A stretch of 64,000 bases of DNA, taken from NCBI GenBank assembly GCA_016271365.2, contig CM057459.1, forward strand, positions 492,665,501 through 492,729,500, in the 5' to 3' direction. Every line of letters begins with the position of its first letter. Position 1 is the stretch's first letter. Below the pieces are notes generated by a model that was not told the origin of the DNA, did no database searches, and saw only the letters and a program-made list of their open reading frames with translations. The stretch comes from Neoceratodus forsteri. Its lineage: Eukaryota; Chordata; Ceratodontiformes; Ceratodontidae. The translations under genes and the position numbers were made by a program. Below, piece after piece: positions 1 to 11,611 of this stretch.

Positions 1-384
1 TACTGCACTTTATGTCAGCTATGATGACAGTTTTTAAAACTGAAACTAATGGTAACAAAAAGAGGTGGCTATCCTTACCATGGTAAAACCTGCCTATTTA
101 AGTCACTACTTATTAAGGACATCAGATATAAAAGATATTCCTTCTAGTCCCAAATGCAAGTATTGTGTAACCTGCTTATTAGAGACACCTTGATATCATG
201 GATAGATTATCTGGTCCCAAATTGTGTCCTTAAAAGACAGATTGCACTGTACTTCATAATGGCTGAACAACACACACCTAAAAAAGCGTTACATAAACTG
301 GACATGTAATGCTGAAAATGAGTATGTGACCATCAGTGATGTACTGTAGTTCATAAAATAACATTTGTATACCAAAACCCTCTT
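1..384. other. Unassigned AT-rich sequence
   Basis: No open frame, repeat motif or known element is recognisable here. The CR1 coding similarity begins only at about 385, so this is probably the flank into which that truncated LINE inserted. Confidence 0.5.
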
Positions 385-1680
385 GGGCCTTCTTAGCAGC
401 ATGGATTCACAGTGAGAAGGTCAAGTCAGATGAATCTAATAGATTTCTTTGACTGGGTGACCAAAGTAGAAGATCAGGGAGGGGCTGTGGAAATGGCCTA
501 GCTAGACTTTAGCAAGGCATTTAACATAGTCCCACATACAATACAAGTTAGCCAGCCTGGGAGTGGGTCCCAAGATGGTAGCCTGGGTAAAAAATTGGCT
601 GGAGAACAGGACACAGAGGGCAATAGTAAACGTAGTCCACTCTGAAGAAAGGGGAGGTTACTAGTGGGGTACCACAGGGTTCAGTACTGGGACTGGTCCT
701 CTTCAATATCTTTATAAGTGACATTGCAGAGGGACTGGAAGGAAATGTATGTCTTTTTGCAGACGACACAAATATCTGCAACAGGGTTGATACACAAGGT
801 GGGGTGGAAAGGATGAGAAGTGACTTGGCAAGGTTGGAGGAAAGGTCAAATGTATGGCAGCATAGATTCAATGCTAAGAAGTGCAAAGTAATGCACCTGG
901 GAAACAAAAACCCAGGGTAAGAGTACACTATGGGGGTGAGATACTAACACAACAAAAATGGAAAGGGACCTGGGGGTAGTCATATCAGATGATCTAAAGG
1001 TGGGCAAGCAATGTGAGAGGGCAGTAAGGAGGGCTGGAGGGATACTGGGATGTATAGGGAGAGGCATCACCAGTAGAAAACAGAAAGTTGTTACCCCTCT
1101 GTACAGACAGCTGGTGAGACCCCATCTGGAGTACTGCATGCAGTTCTGGAGACCCAATCTCTGCAAAGACATAGACAGGATGGAGGCAGTCCAGAGGAGG
1201 GCAACTAAAATGGTGCAGGGTCTGCACCAGAAGACATATGAAGAGAGACTTAAGGATCTTAATATGTATACCCTCGAGGAAAAGAGGGACGGGGGGACAT
1301 GATAGAAACTTTCAAGTACCTAAAGGGAATCAATAAAGTCCTAGATGGTAGCATCTTTCAGAAAAAGAAGTTTGCAAGAACAAGGGTGTACAATTTGAAG
1401 ATAGAAGGGGGACAGCTCAGAGGAAATGTGAGGAAGTATTTTTTCACGGAGTGGGTTGTGGATGCATGGAACAGTCTTCCTGAGGAGGTTGTGGAGTCAA
1501 AAACAGTGGGGAAATTCAAGAATACATGGGACATACATAAGGCAATTCTAGGGGTTGGGGTAGGAGGGAGTAGGCTGTTGGTTAACTAGGATCTGCAGCT
1601 TATCCATTAGGTAGGGAAATGGGCAGACTGGGTGGGTCAAGCAGTCCTTATCTGCCATCAAATTCTGTGTTTCTATGTAT
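385..1680 (+). mobile_element. CR1-clade LINE, 5'-truncated, decayed
   Basis: Non-LTR retrotransposon fragment covering the second half of the reverse transcriptase and the C-terminal region. In broken frames it reads NLIDFFDWVTK, LDFSKAF, VPQGSVLG, FADDT (the catalytic YADD equivalent, near 760), LGVVISDDLKVGKQC (around 970-1015), LVRPHLEYC (around 1111-1140) and VQRRATKMVQGL (around 1190-1225), then RKYFFTEWVVDAWNSLPEEVV (around 1432-1492). These are hallmarks of the CR1/jockey group. Frames are interrupted by stops (for example in place of Y in 'YLDFSKAF') and frameshifts, so it is not functional. The element ends with a short 3' UTR and TTTCTATGTAT, matching the short TTCTATG-type terminal repeat usual in CR1. 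The same 3' UTR recurs at 31417, 53440, 53820 and 63563. The 5' truncation is typical of incomplete reverse transcription. Confidence 0.88.
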
Positions 1681-2333
1681 AGCCCTCTTTGCTGCCTGGC
1701 CTCTTGTATGTTCCATATTGTACTTATGGAGGTTCATAGCAACAGAAGTCAAACATTGCATCAGATGTATTGGTGTTGTTTAGTTCAAACACAGCACAAC
1801 ATTAAAAATAGTACATTTGTAGGGAAAGGTATCAGGCAGTGGGAGAAACCAAAATTGATAGTCGAGGGACATTGTGGTACCCCCAAATGTCCACTGATAA
1901 GCAATGGAATATGCAACATATGCATTGCTTTAAACAGGCAGGTGGGCTGACAGCCAATGGCCCTAAGTGACAAACACAAAAATATAAAGTGGCAAGATGC
2001 CAGCTCAGTCACAGTATGATCAAAACACAAATGAGAAAGGCAGCACACACCCATATAAAGGTACTGGGCAGTCTTAGTATTTTTAAATCCCTCACTGAAG
2101 AACTATGCACTGAGACCTACTCCTGTGGATAACCTATGCTTAACTGATTCATGTCCTCCTCAATATGGTTATTGTTCATATGGCATTCCTCCCACTGGCA
2201 ATACCAGACAGCTGTTTGAATTTTGTGAATTTACTTCTATTTGTGCTTTTTATAATTTCTTGACTGTGTCTCTGTATGTAATTGCTCTGTATTTTGTATT
2301 TACCTTGTATAATCCTGTATCATTGCTTCCTGA
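1681..2333. other. Unassigned sequence
   Basis: Short open frames exist on both strands, but none has a recognisable domain or coding-like composition. No repeat family is recognised between the CR1 end and the microsatellite at 2334. Confidence 0.4.

Positions 2334-2432
<99 letters not shown>
2334..2432. repeat. Compound (TG)n-(TA)n-(TG)n-(TA)n microsatellite
   Basis: A (TG) run is followed by about 17 TA units, a second (TG) run and then about 20 TA units. The alternating purine-pyrimidine tract is self-complementary, so it can form cruciform or Z-like structures. It creates spurious 'YIYIYI' and 'THTHTH' reading frames on both strands that are not genes. Confidence 0.97.
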
Positions 2433-3122
2433 TGTCCTACCTGGGACCTCCTCATAAATGAGCTTGCTCAACAGAACCTTTTCCTGGTGAAATAAACAAA
2501 TACAAATATAAGTAGTTTCATTACAACTACTTTATTAGTATATTTTTCAGCAATTCTTCCAGGCTACAGACATTTGCTAAAGTTTCATTGGATGCTTCAT
2601 CAGAACAGTGGTCCAGATATCTACAGTAATTCCTATTCTAATCGGGTTTCATACTTCTTCTTCCCAAAATGTATTCCACCTTTCGTTTTCAGTTTGCATA
2701 AAATGTCCAGTTTCCCAACCGTACACTTTATTGAGTGTGCTGCCTTTCAAGTTGGTGCTTATGCATTGCACTACTCATGGTGGCCATAATGATGACATTT
2801 GTCAGCTAGCATGGGCTTAGTGGTAAGGCCAACTTTGTGCTAGCAAATTATGGATGAGATGTTTCATGGTTTAGACAAATTCAGCTGTTACTGGCATCAT
2901 ATTTTAATACCATGTCCTATTAACCAGAAATGTTTCAGTAAGCTGGAGCTGGCACTAACACAGCTGACAATATAGATGAAAAATTACAAAAAAAGTGTTG
3001 CCTTTTTCAAAACCAAGTAACCTCCTCAGTTCTCTGTTTATGACTGGGGGCTTGACAATAATACTTTGTCCTTGTACTTCATCCACGCAGGGGAATCAGA
3101 GTATTAACTCCTATAGAGAATT
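2433..3122. other. Unassigned sequence before the L1 insertion
   Basis: Moderately AT-rich with no recognised gene or repeat. Short open frames around 2574-2820 on the plus strand look random. This is the left flank of the L1 element. Confidence 0.4.
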
Positions 3123-3136
3123 AAGTATCACATGTT
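3123..3136 (+). repeat. Left target-site duplication of the L1 element
   Basis: AAGTATCACATGTT here recurs exactly at 14610-14623. The left copy abuts a G-rich 5' end and the right copy abuts an A-rich 3' end, which is the arrangement left by target-primed reverse transcription. Confidence 0.9.
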
Positions 3137-3384
3137 TGAGGGGGCGCTGTTGAGTTGCCTAACAAGATGGCCACTTAAAACAAGCTTTCTACCATCCACC
3201 AGTGTAAATCCTGTATAATCCACTAAAAGAGTACATCCGTAGCAATATTGTTTAGCAGGCTTGAATTCTCCACTTGACCAGCTTTCAGCAGATACCTTTT
3301 TCAAAGAAGTATGGCTACCATCTTGAGTGAACAGGACTTCGGTTAAACCATTGGATCCTGTTATCTTATTTGCCTATCTACATC

Positions 3385-4115
3385 ATGAGTGTGGACCAAT
3401 TGTGGGTTCCCAGGCTCAGAACCTGATGGATCTATAACAAATAACCAAAACGCTCACTCAAGTACTCCAGGATATGGCTGAACTTAAAATCTTTGCAGCT
3501 GAAACAAACTGAGAGCTTGTGCAACTTGGGGGCTGTCTGTCCTCTGCTAAACTATGCATTGTCACACAGGAGGAAACCACCGATGACATACAGGCCCAGC
3601 TTGGAGACCAAGCTTCCTCCATCCGCTATCTGATGGACAAAATAGATCTGGAGAACCGGGTCAGATGCAATAGTTTGCATATTGGGGGGGTTCCTGGAGG
3701 GAGCTGAAAGTAATGATATGGTCTGCTTTCATCAGTCTACTTTCCCCCATTACTAAATGCTCCGGACTGTCTGCCCATAGAGTTTAAATGGTCACATGGA
3801 AGCCTGGCCCCAAGACCCAAGCTAGGCCACCCTCCTAAGCTGCTCCACTATCCAGTGAAATAAAATATCTTACGTTTAACCTGGGAGCTGGGCCCACTAA
3901 CCTGGCAGGGCTGCACTATTGGGTTATTTCAAGATTTTTCAGCAGAATTATCCCTTCACCGAAGGGCCTTCACTGTTGCCCACAGGAAATTGAAGCAACT
4001 TGGCTAACACTGTAATATGCGCTACTCTGCTACATTATAAGTGCTGCATAATAGGGTCCAACATTTGTTTCCTTCTCCTGAAGCTGTGGATCATTTTGTG
4101 ACCCACACGGTCTGA
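3385..4115 (+). pseudogene. L1 ORF1-like RNA-binding protein, decayed
   Basis: In L1 elements ORF1 encodes a trimeric nucleic-acid chaperone with coiled coil, RRM and C-terminal domain. Here, in shifting frames, I see IDLENRVRCNSLHIGGVPGG (about 3645-3705), which corresponds to the conserved 'DLENRSRRNNLRI' segment leading into the RRM. Further on are FQDFSAELSLHRRAF and TVAHRKLKQLG (about 3930-3995), matching the segment where ORF1p reads 'FpDlS..t..rRr'. The first ATG near 3385 is only a guess because a stop follows soon after. Several stops and frame changes show it is dead. Confidence 0.7.
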
Positions 4116-4599
4116 CCTACCTCAGACCCCACTCCAATGGATATGTACTCACCACAGAGCCCCAGTGTAAACTTCTGCTACCTGGGATGTGGCATCAACA
4201 TGTCTCCTCAGTATGGAACCTCCCTGGAAGATAGTAAAAAGGCAAAGGGGGAGACACAGGACCCACGGTCCCAGCCAAAAGAATCCTCATGGAGACCAGC
4301 AGAGATTTTGCAGCTGGAGCAGAAGCTCCAGATCCCCCACCTCCTCGACCGGCCTGGGCATTCCTACCAGAATGAATCAACATGGCACCCTACATACAGA
4401 ACATGAAACCACTATCAGAACAGAGAAGGATCCAGAAAAACACCAACCTGCAACACCTCCGGGACCTTCACAGTGCTCCTGAGCATGTCAAGCTGCCTCT
4501 ACCCTGTTACCTCTGCTTTCCTCTTCTGGCGCAGAAGACTCTAGCTTACTCATTAACAATCCTGACAGTTCCCTTCTCTTCCTGATGAGATCTTTATAA

Positions 4600-7147
4600 C
4601 TGAAATTTTCACTCTTGGTCACCGACCATGCAGGCCAGAAAAAATCCATGAACTAGCCATAGTTCCTGTGACCTGAGGTGTTTATGCTAATCGCACACTT
4701 GCTGGTCAACTCCATCTTTCCACTCTGGTAGGAATGACATGACCTAACCAACTTGAAGCTTTAGACTGGAATGTTACCGTTTGGTGGCAAATGTGCCTGT
4801 GTTTCTATGATACTTGTCTACTGATTGTCCTGATTCCAGTAAGCTTCTGATTTTTTGCTAACGTGGGATTTCAGGCACTGAATCCCCAGGATATGGCAGG
4901 GATAATACTGTAACTTAATGTTCTCCTATGTATAATAGAGAGACACCTGCCTCCTTTCTCCTATGAATAAGGCATGATTCATGTCATTTCAGTCAGCTCT
5001 CCAGGAGGGGAATTGCCAATCAGAGATTACTTTTGTCCCTCGTTTTACTGATTACAGCCTTGGAGGCATTGGATAGACTTTAACCATGCCTATATGCACC
5101 AGAGTTTTGAACTAGGGCTGGGGTAACTGGTGCCTAACACATGCCTGCAACTCAGTGGTCTTTTGTTTTTTGCTGCTGTCTGTATTCCGACCTGCAGGCA
5201 ATGTCTGCTTATGCTTTTCTGCACAATTCTTCCTTGAGCAGAAACTCCTCTGGTGGGGGAGCTATAACTGTATGATGGTCTGATGTTAAATGTTATTATA
5301 AGGCTAATTAATAATTAATAAGGCACTGCTGCATTCTTATTTGCTACTGGATCAATCGGTAACGTCCAGTTAATAACTAACACAGATGGTTGAGCAGCAC
5401 ATGTGACCACCTCATAGATGGACAACATTTAATTGCTCAACCAGGAACACAGGTTTTCAACCATCAGAGAGTTTGTGGTGTTATCTATGCATCAAAAGTG
5501 GAGAGGTCTTGGAAAGCTGCTGTATAAAAAAAAAAATCAGCAATGCAGGGAAAAAGACACAGCCCCTTAAAAGCAGCCTGCAGCCACACTTACCATCAGT
5601 GCAGCCACCAAAGAAGGCTCCACTGTAAGTAACTCTAATCCCAGATGAACCAATAAAAAACCTTGTCCTTGAAAAAAAAGCATAATTAAAAAAAAAAAGA
5701 ACACAGTACTAGTAACTTCATCTCTACAACATGACTGCCAGACATGTAACGGCCAACGTACTTCACTTCATGCAGTCGCACTAATTTATGACAAATCAGT
5801 AGACGTAGACACACAACAGGATGTGACCTGATAACAATTCCAGACGTAAACAAGTCCCATGCCCGCCCCACAATCTCCAGACGACAGAAAAGAAATTATA
5901 AATGTGTTTTACAATTATTGGTACAAACAGATGAAATTAGCCTCATAATAACAGTAACAACCTCACTGATGGTCTTTTACAGGGAAATTAATGACTGGGA
6001 GGTGGCTGGTGTCCCTCGGCTGCATCTCGGGCCACCCAACCCCCGACCTGGTTGTTAATCTCCAGGACACAACCGCCAATTCAGTCATTAATGCTTAAAT
6101 AATGTTAATGTGCTGTTTTCCTAGCACAAAATCGTTGATGGTTTAATGTTATATTGTGGGTTCTCCCCCACACATATTTTCCAGTTCAGTATTTACACTA
6201 CCCCTGCTCCTATTCTGTAGAAGATAAGGATTCTGCTATATTTCATCCCAAGCACTGTTTTTCTGCTCAGGGAATACCTTTTCAGGATCCTTGCTGGCTC
6301 CCCCTGGCAAAGCCTCAAACCTTACCACTGGCCCCTGCAGACTACAATTACAATATATGCATTGTCTCTACCCTGGATCTCATTGAAGGATACCCCCTCC
6401 TCCCTACCTACTTCCCCTTCCTCACCTCTCACTCTGCCCTCACACTCTATCCTTCCTACTTAGTTTGGGAGGCCATCTCGTCCTCTTCTACACTATAGGC
6501 ACCCCTTCCCTCCCCACCCCAATGGGGAGTGGGACTGCTCCTCCACCAGCAGCAAATTATTTGTCAATCCCCCCCCTTCCCACTAGCTGTGCCCACTATG
6601 TTTAATATATTCAGTTTTATTGCTGTAATATAACAGTAATCTCTGTGTTGCATGCCCTCACACACTAACTACCATTAATGGTGGCAGACTGAGAGTACCC
6701 TACCATATTAGAATATGGTATATGGTTAATTATCTGGAGTTGCACTCCTGGACCTTTGGCTACCTGATGATGGTTGGTATTTTGTGATTGTATTTCCATA
6801 ACAGTACTCTAAAGCCACACATTACTATACCTTTCTGGTTTCTGATAAGTATAAATATGACAATCTGTTTTGCATTGTTGTCAAATGTTGTATGTCTGAT
6901 GTTCAATATTAACTTACTGTTTAGTAACAAACCTCTTTTGTGTGACATCACTGCTAGACCTTACACATTATATTCAGTACCCTATCCGGGGATCCACTAG
7001 CTACATCCTTAGGTATCTTGCCTATGGGATCTGGACCTTCTCTCACATCTGGCTCCCTGCTGCATAGTCCTTAAGTACAGCACTTATTATCTGATACACT
7101 TGACTATACATCCCCTTATGTTTCCACACCTCTATATCCCCATCCAA
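4600..7147 (+). other. Unexplained interval between ORF1-like and ORF2-like parts of the L1
   Basis: About 2.5 kb with no recognisable L1 coding sequence, whereas ORF1 and ORF2 are normally close together. It contains the hairpin at 5987-6092, an AT-rich homeobox-like run at 5304-5321 (TAATTAATAATTAATAAG) and a C/T-rich tract around 6380-6600. I find no terminal repeats that define a separate insertion with confidence. Confidence 0.4.
5987..6092. repeat. 106-bp imperfect inverted repeat (hairpin)
   Basis: ATTAATGACTG at 5987-5997 is perfectly inverted at 6082-6092. The inner arms GGTGGCTGGTGTCC (6001-6014) and GGACACAACCGCC (6065-6077) also pair. The two 28-nt outer arms are equal in length and match at 20 positions. 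The loop side contains GCATCTCGGGCCACCC. It could be a small hairpin transposon, an old conserved hairpin repeat, or a structured RNA; no family is assigned. Confidence 0.6.
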
Positions 7148-9629
7148 ATGGCTAATCTGAAATGTGTAACATGGAATGTACGATGCTGAACTCCCCCATT
7201 AAACACAAACAGATCCTCTCCCACCTTAGAAAACTGCATAAGAAAATAGCTTTCTTGCAAGTGATGAAATTGGTCAGTTCAGAAGCTATTAAGCTGAGTA
7301 GAGATTGAGTTGTCTGGAGGTACACAGTAGTGCACCTACAGCAAAAAGGATATTTTGTATCCTTCTGAATAAACCCTTAAAATGGACTATAGATAAGCAG
7401 GAAAAGGATGCTGAGGGATGGTGGATACTTATCAAGTGTACTACATCGCAAGGTCCTCTTGTTTTGGCTCCTCCTATGGTCCCAAAACTGATATGCCCAG
7501 CTTTTACCATACATTCTGTCAGGCTATTCTTGACTTTACCCCCACCCCACCCCACACACTATGCCCTGTCTGATAGGTGAGAACTTCAATATTACCCCAT
7601 CCCCAGAAATTGACAGGTCCTTGAATACATCAGAACCACACACTAGAGCATCAAAGGCCCTGGGAGCCATGCTGAAAGAACTCTCTTTTATTGACCTATG
7701 GAGGGCCCTAAATCCTATGGTCAAAGATTTTACATCTATCTTACCAATTTATGGATTGACCTGCAGACTGGACCTGCTTCTGGGCTCTTTATCTCTGTCC
7801 CAAAAAGTATAAACCTGTGACATTGAATTCTTGGTCATCTCCGACCATACCCCAGTCTCCTCCCTCGTACTCTGGGGCCCAGAAATCCCTAGATCTTCAA
7901 GATGGAGACTGGATCCCCTTCTCATGAAAGATAAAAACTTCCATAAATGGGTCACAGAAAATACTAGAACATTCTTTCAAGAAAATGACACAGGGGAAGT
8001 ATCCACAGCCACCCTTTGGGAAATCTTTAAAGCTACCCTTAAGAGCAACATCATGGGATATGCACCAAAATGCAGATGGGAAAGGAAGACTGCCCTCAAG
8101 GATTTAGAAATGGCATTTAGCCCTGAAAGAAAGGGACTACAAAGCCGCTTCTTCCCCAGTGCAGGCCAAAGCCTTCCTGGTGACCTGACAGGCACTCACC
8201 TACAATTGAATTCCCTACTGGCAACATGAGCAGAATTTGGTGCTTCTCCATACCAGATGTAGATATCGGAAAGGGGGAGGAGAAAGCAGGCTGCCTTCTC
8301 TCTTACCAGTTAAGAAAACAACAGGCAGTGCATCATGTATCTATGCTTCATAATAACCAGGGTTCATCCCATCACAAACCAGAAGATATTAAACGGGTAA
8401 TGATCTGATTTTGCAAAACATTATTCAGCTCCTCAGTGAAGGGTACTAACCCAGAGATTGATACATTTCTGTCTAATTCCCTTCTCCCCCAGCTTTATCC
8501 CCAGTATAGGGACCTCCTTGAGGCCCCACTTATCTTGGCTGAGATCCAGAGAGCCATTCAAACCCTGAACAAAAATAAACCACAAGGGGGAGATGGCATC
8601 TCAGCAGACCTCTATGTGCACTTAGACCCACTCATTAGCCGAAATTTACATTGCACAGACTAGTGTAAGCACAGATCCCTTCCCCTGGCCCTTAGAGAGG
8701 CCATAACAACTGTGTTACCCAAGGAAGGTAAAGACCCCCCCATTTCCCAGCCAATTATAGACCCATCTCTTTAATAAATATGATGCAAAAATTCTAGCAA
8801 AGGCCCTAGCGCTCCATATTGATCAGATCCTCCTGATCCTTATGCGCCCAGTACAAGCTGGATTCATGAAAGGTAGGCTAGCAACTGACCACATCTGTTC
8901 CATTATTCCATCATCATGGAGGCAGGCTGATTATCCTCCCCAGCATCTGCTATTGTAATACACTTTGAAAAGGCCTTCGATTCTGTAAATGGGGGTACCC
9001 AATTAAAGTCCTTAAATATATAGGTTTGGACCATATTTCTCTACCTGGGTAAAAACCCTTTATCAGGCTCCTGAGGCATGACTCCTTACCAACTCCACCC
9101 TGTCAGCTCCCATCTCCTTACAAAAAGGCATCCATCACAGATGCCCCTTTTCCCTGATGGTATTCATTCTGGCTATTGAACACTTAGCTATTGCTATCAG
9201 GGAACACACAGCTTTACATGGTATTCCCATTTCAGGGGCTGACATACAGATTAGCCTATGTGCAGATGATCTGCTGATATTCCTTTCAGAAGACCCTTCA
9301 GGCATACCCCACCTTCTTTCCCTCTTGAAAACCGTTTCCTCTGTCTTAGGGTTAAAGGATAATCAAGGGAAAACAGAGGTGTTACCCCTTAATGTTAGAC
9401 ATAGAGCATCTCCTTTCCAGCAGGCAGGGCTTAGATGGTCCCCTTCCTCTATTAAATACTTAGGTATTCACCTCTCAGCTGATATCTCTAAACTCCAAAC
9501 TATCAACCTTTTCCCACACCTTCAGAAACTCAAAGAAGATTTTGACCACTGACAGCAGCTACGTCTCTCCTTAGCCAGCAACATTTCAGCAGTCAAAATG
9601 CCGGCTACTCCTAAAATTTTCCATACACT
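7148..9629 (+). pseudogene. L1-clade ORF2, endonuclease and reverse transcriptase part 1
   Basis: The ATG at 7148 gives MANLKCVTWNVR, the start of an APE-like endonuclease ('..fNvrGl'). FLVISDHTPVS (about 7833) contains the catalytic SDH of that domain. The RT region follows: RPVQAGFMKGRLATDHI (about 8848-8895), KGIHHRCPFSLMVFILAIEHLA (about 9127-9192, the 'rQGcPLSPlLFilaiEpLa' block of L1) and CADD at 9259-9270, where the catalytic Y is replaced by C. IKYLGIHLS and ISAVKMPATPKIF follow, the latter matching the 'KM..LPK' L1 landmark. Stops and frameshifts throughout. The gene breaks off at the solo LTR at 9630 and resumes at 11612. Confidence 0.82.
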
Positions 9630-10031
9630 TGTAACCCCCCTACAAATGGGGGTTCCCAAAAAGTCTTCCTTGAGCTTGCCTAAATGCTCACTGCCAGGCT
9701 GGTGTCCTGCGTTTTAGTAGATCAAATTATTGCCAGAGAGTACCTGTAAAGCCTCCGTGTACTCTCTCTTTAAGAGCTGCCTAGATTGCAGTCATAATTA
9801 ATCTGGGAGGGGGGCTGAGGGTTTCTATGCTCAAGTCCCACCCGGGCTGCCAAATAATCGCTCAGTTCTGCCATCGCTATTAGCACAGCGGGAGCTTTGT
9901 TAGAAGATGTATTTGTTTGCTGATCAATTATTAGAATAGCAATAATATTGCATTTTGTCTAACCTGCCTTCTTTGCAGCATGGACATTTCTGTTTATCTC
10001 CACCATCTTGGTCCCGGACTGCTGAAATGGG

Positions 10032-10058
10032 CCAATCAGTACCTTTGGGGACTATAAA
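10032..10058 (+). promoter_or_regulatory. Candidate CCAAT and TATA elements in the gypsy LTR
   Basis: CCAAT at 10032-10036 is followed by TATAAA at 10053-10058, about 420 bp into the LTR and in the sense orientation. The CCAAT (as ATTGG) is retained in the second LTR copy near 28810, while the TATA there is degraded. A position within the LTR is where a U3 promoter is expected, but the motifs are short. Confidence 0.4.
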
Positions 10059-11212
10059 TGGAGCCTGTCCCCAGGAGCTTTGTGGGAGCAAAATTCTGTA
10101 GGAATTGTAGTTTTGGGTTTTTGGCACCTAAATGAACCTGGAGGGGAAGCCCTTGTTGTGACTGACAGAGGAATCAGCCAACCGAACCTTTTGGATCCTG
10201 GGGAAAGTCCCAGACTGCTTGCAGTTTCAGCCAGTCTGAATTGGGAAGTGAAAGCGGTAACAGCTTGAGTAATTTGTTCAGGAGAACTGTGAAAAGGTTG
10301 AGTTTGGTCCTGCTTGCCTGCCTGCTGTCTCTGAGAGGGAAAATAGAGCTTATTCGGATTGAATCCGAATTGTGAGAGTGAGATAAGCCACAGAACTGTG
10401 ACCAGGCTTTAACCCGAAGAAGACCGAAGATTTGATGAATGCGATTGGCTTGTCAGGATTTCCAGCCACCTTTAAACTCCTGGCTCATGTAGAGACCCTG
10501 TAATTGCAACCATATAGCAATCTGCCTGGTACAGTAGAATTTCTTACATGTAAATGTGCTGTGTGCTGATACTGGGTCATGATTTGGTTCCCCACTGTGT
10601 GTTGAACTGTGTTCTGCTTGCTGGAGGCTGCATCCAGCTCCAACAGACTGAATCCATATTAGTCTCTCTTTCGGCCTGGCCCTTGCCACACTGGCCCAGC
10701 CAGAATACCCACTGCACAGAGAAAGCCATAGACGAGAGACCTGCCTGGGGATCAGCCCACTGCTCAACACTTTGAACAGGAATGACACCTCGGTGATTCG
10801 TGTGGGCCCTGCTTCTCCTGACACTCCAGCTCAACAACCTGCAGTCTCAATTTCATCCTACTTGTGTCCTGCATCAGGTATTGTGAGTAGACATCAAGGT
10901 AGCTCCCTGCAACAACAGCTAAATCTTGTCATCTGATTGTTTTGTTGTCTTTTCTGTCACGAACTGAGCCCTCCGACTCCAGATTACAAATAGTGTGTGT
11001 TGTGCATGTTGCTATCTTCCATCACAAGGCCCCTACCAGCTGCAACACAAGCCTACCCTGGGTAACGATCCTAGCTAGCCCACCTTCCTTCTACCTGGGT
11101 ACCCAGTGTGTGCGGCTGTGTAAGGACTCTGAAGTGCATGCATGACTGTTTGATTGATATAGCCTTCATACAAATCAACCTGATTATGCCCCTTCCTTGT
11201 TCAAGTCCCCTG

Positions 11213-11218
11213 AATAAA
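11213..11218 (+). terminator. Candidate polyadenylation signal in the gypsy LTR
   Basis: AATAAA in the sense strand of the LTR, downstream of the candidate TATA box, in the position expected for the end of R. The motif alone is weak evidence. Confidence 0.35.
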
Positions 11219-11611
11219 TCAAATCTAACTCTTTTTGCATTTAGCCAGACTGTGGTTCCAGTTTGTGCCGAAAGTACTGTACTGTTGCTATTTGCTGTGC
11301 ATAGCCTTATTTTACAGGGGGTCTCCAGGGTTGAGCTAGAGGAACCGGCCTGGTGGTAAGTGCAAACATTGTGGGTAATTGCATGGTGAATAAAGGTCAT
11401 AATGAAAGTGATTATTGTATAATGCTCAGGACACTAGAGGGGAAAGAGTGGGGTTACAGTGTCCTGGAGGGCTGTGCTCAGGTTAGCTTGACCACTAACA
11501 ACCCTGACCTCCAGGTGGAGGCACCCTTTTCAGTACCCAGACCCCTTAACCTGCAACTAGCCATGCAGGCAGGGGTAGTAGCCCTTGGGATAGTGCGACC
11601 TACGGGTTACA

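Larger units (their letters stand above)
9630..11611 (+). mobile_element. Ty3/gypsy solo LTR, about 1.98 kb
   Basis: Begins TGTAACCCCC and ends GGGTTACA, a TG...CA long terminal repeat with short inverted ends. It has the same sequence as the 3' LTR of the gypsy element at 27682-29135 (reverse strand) and as the 5' LTR remnant at 38042-38271, which fixes its identity. It interrupts the L1 ORF2 between the residues KIFHTL and SLSHLPINLFQT. No internal gypsy sequence is present, so it is a solo LTR from LTR-LTR recombination. The flanks (ACACT left, TATTC right) show no clear 5-bp duplication, perhaps because a CT repeat has expanded on the right side. Confidence 0.88.

Noticed and set aside
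2250..2471. Open frames with poly-YI/TH residues
   Set aside because: Produced by the compound TA/TG microsatellite; not protein-like.
5284..6150. Possible insertion bounded by TTAAATGTTATTATA and TTTAATGTTATATTG
   Set aside because: The two flanks are only loosely similar and AT-rich; without a defined element between them the match is too weak to call a target duplication.
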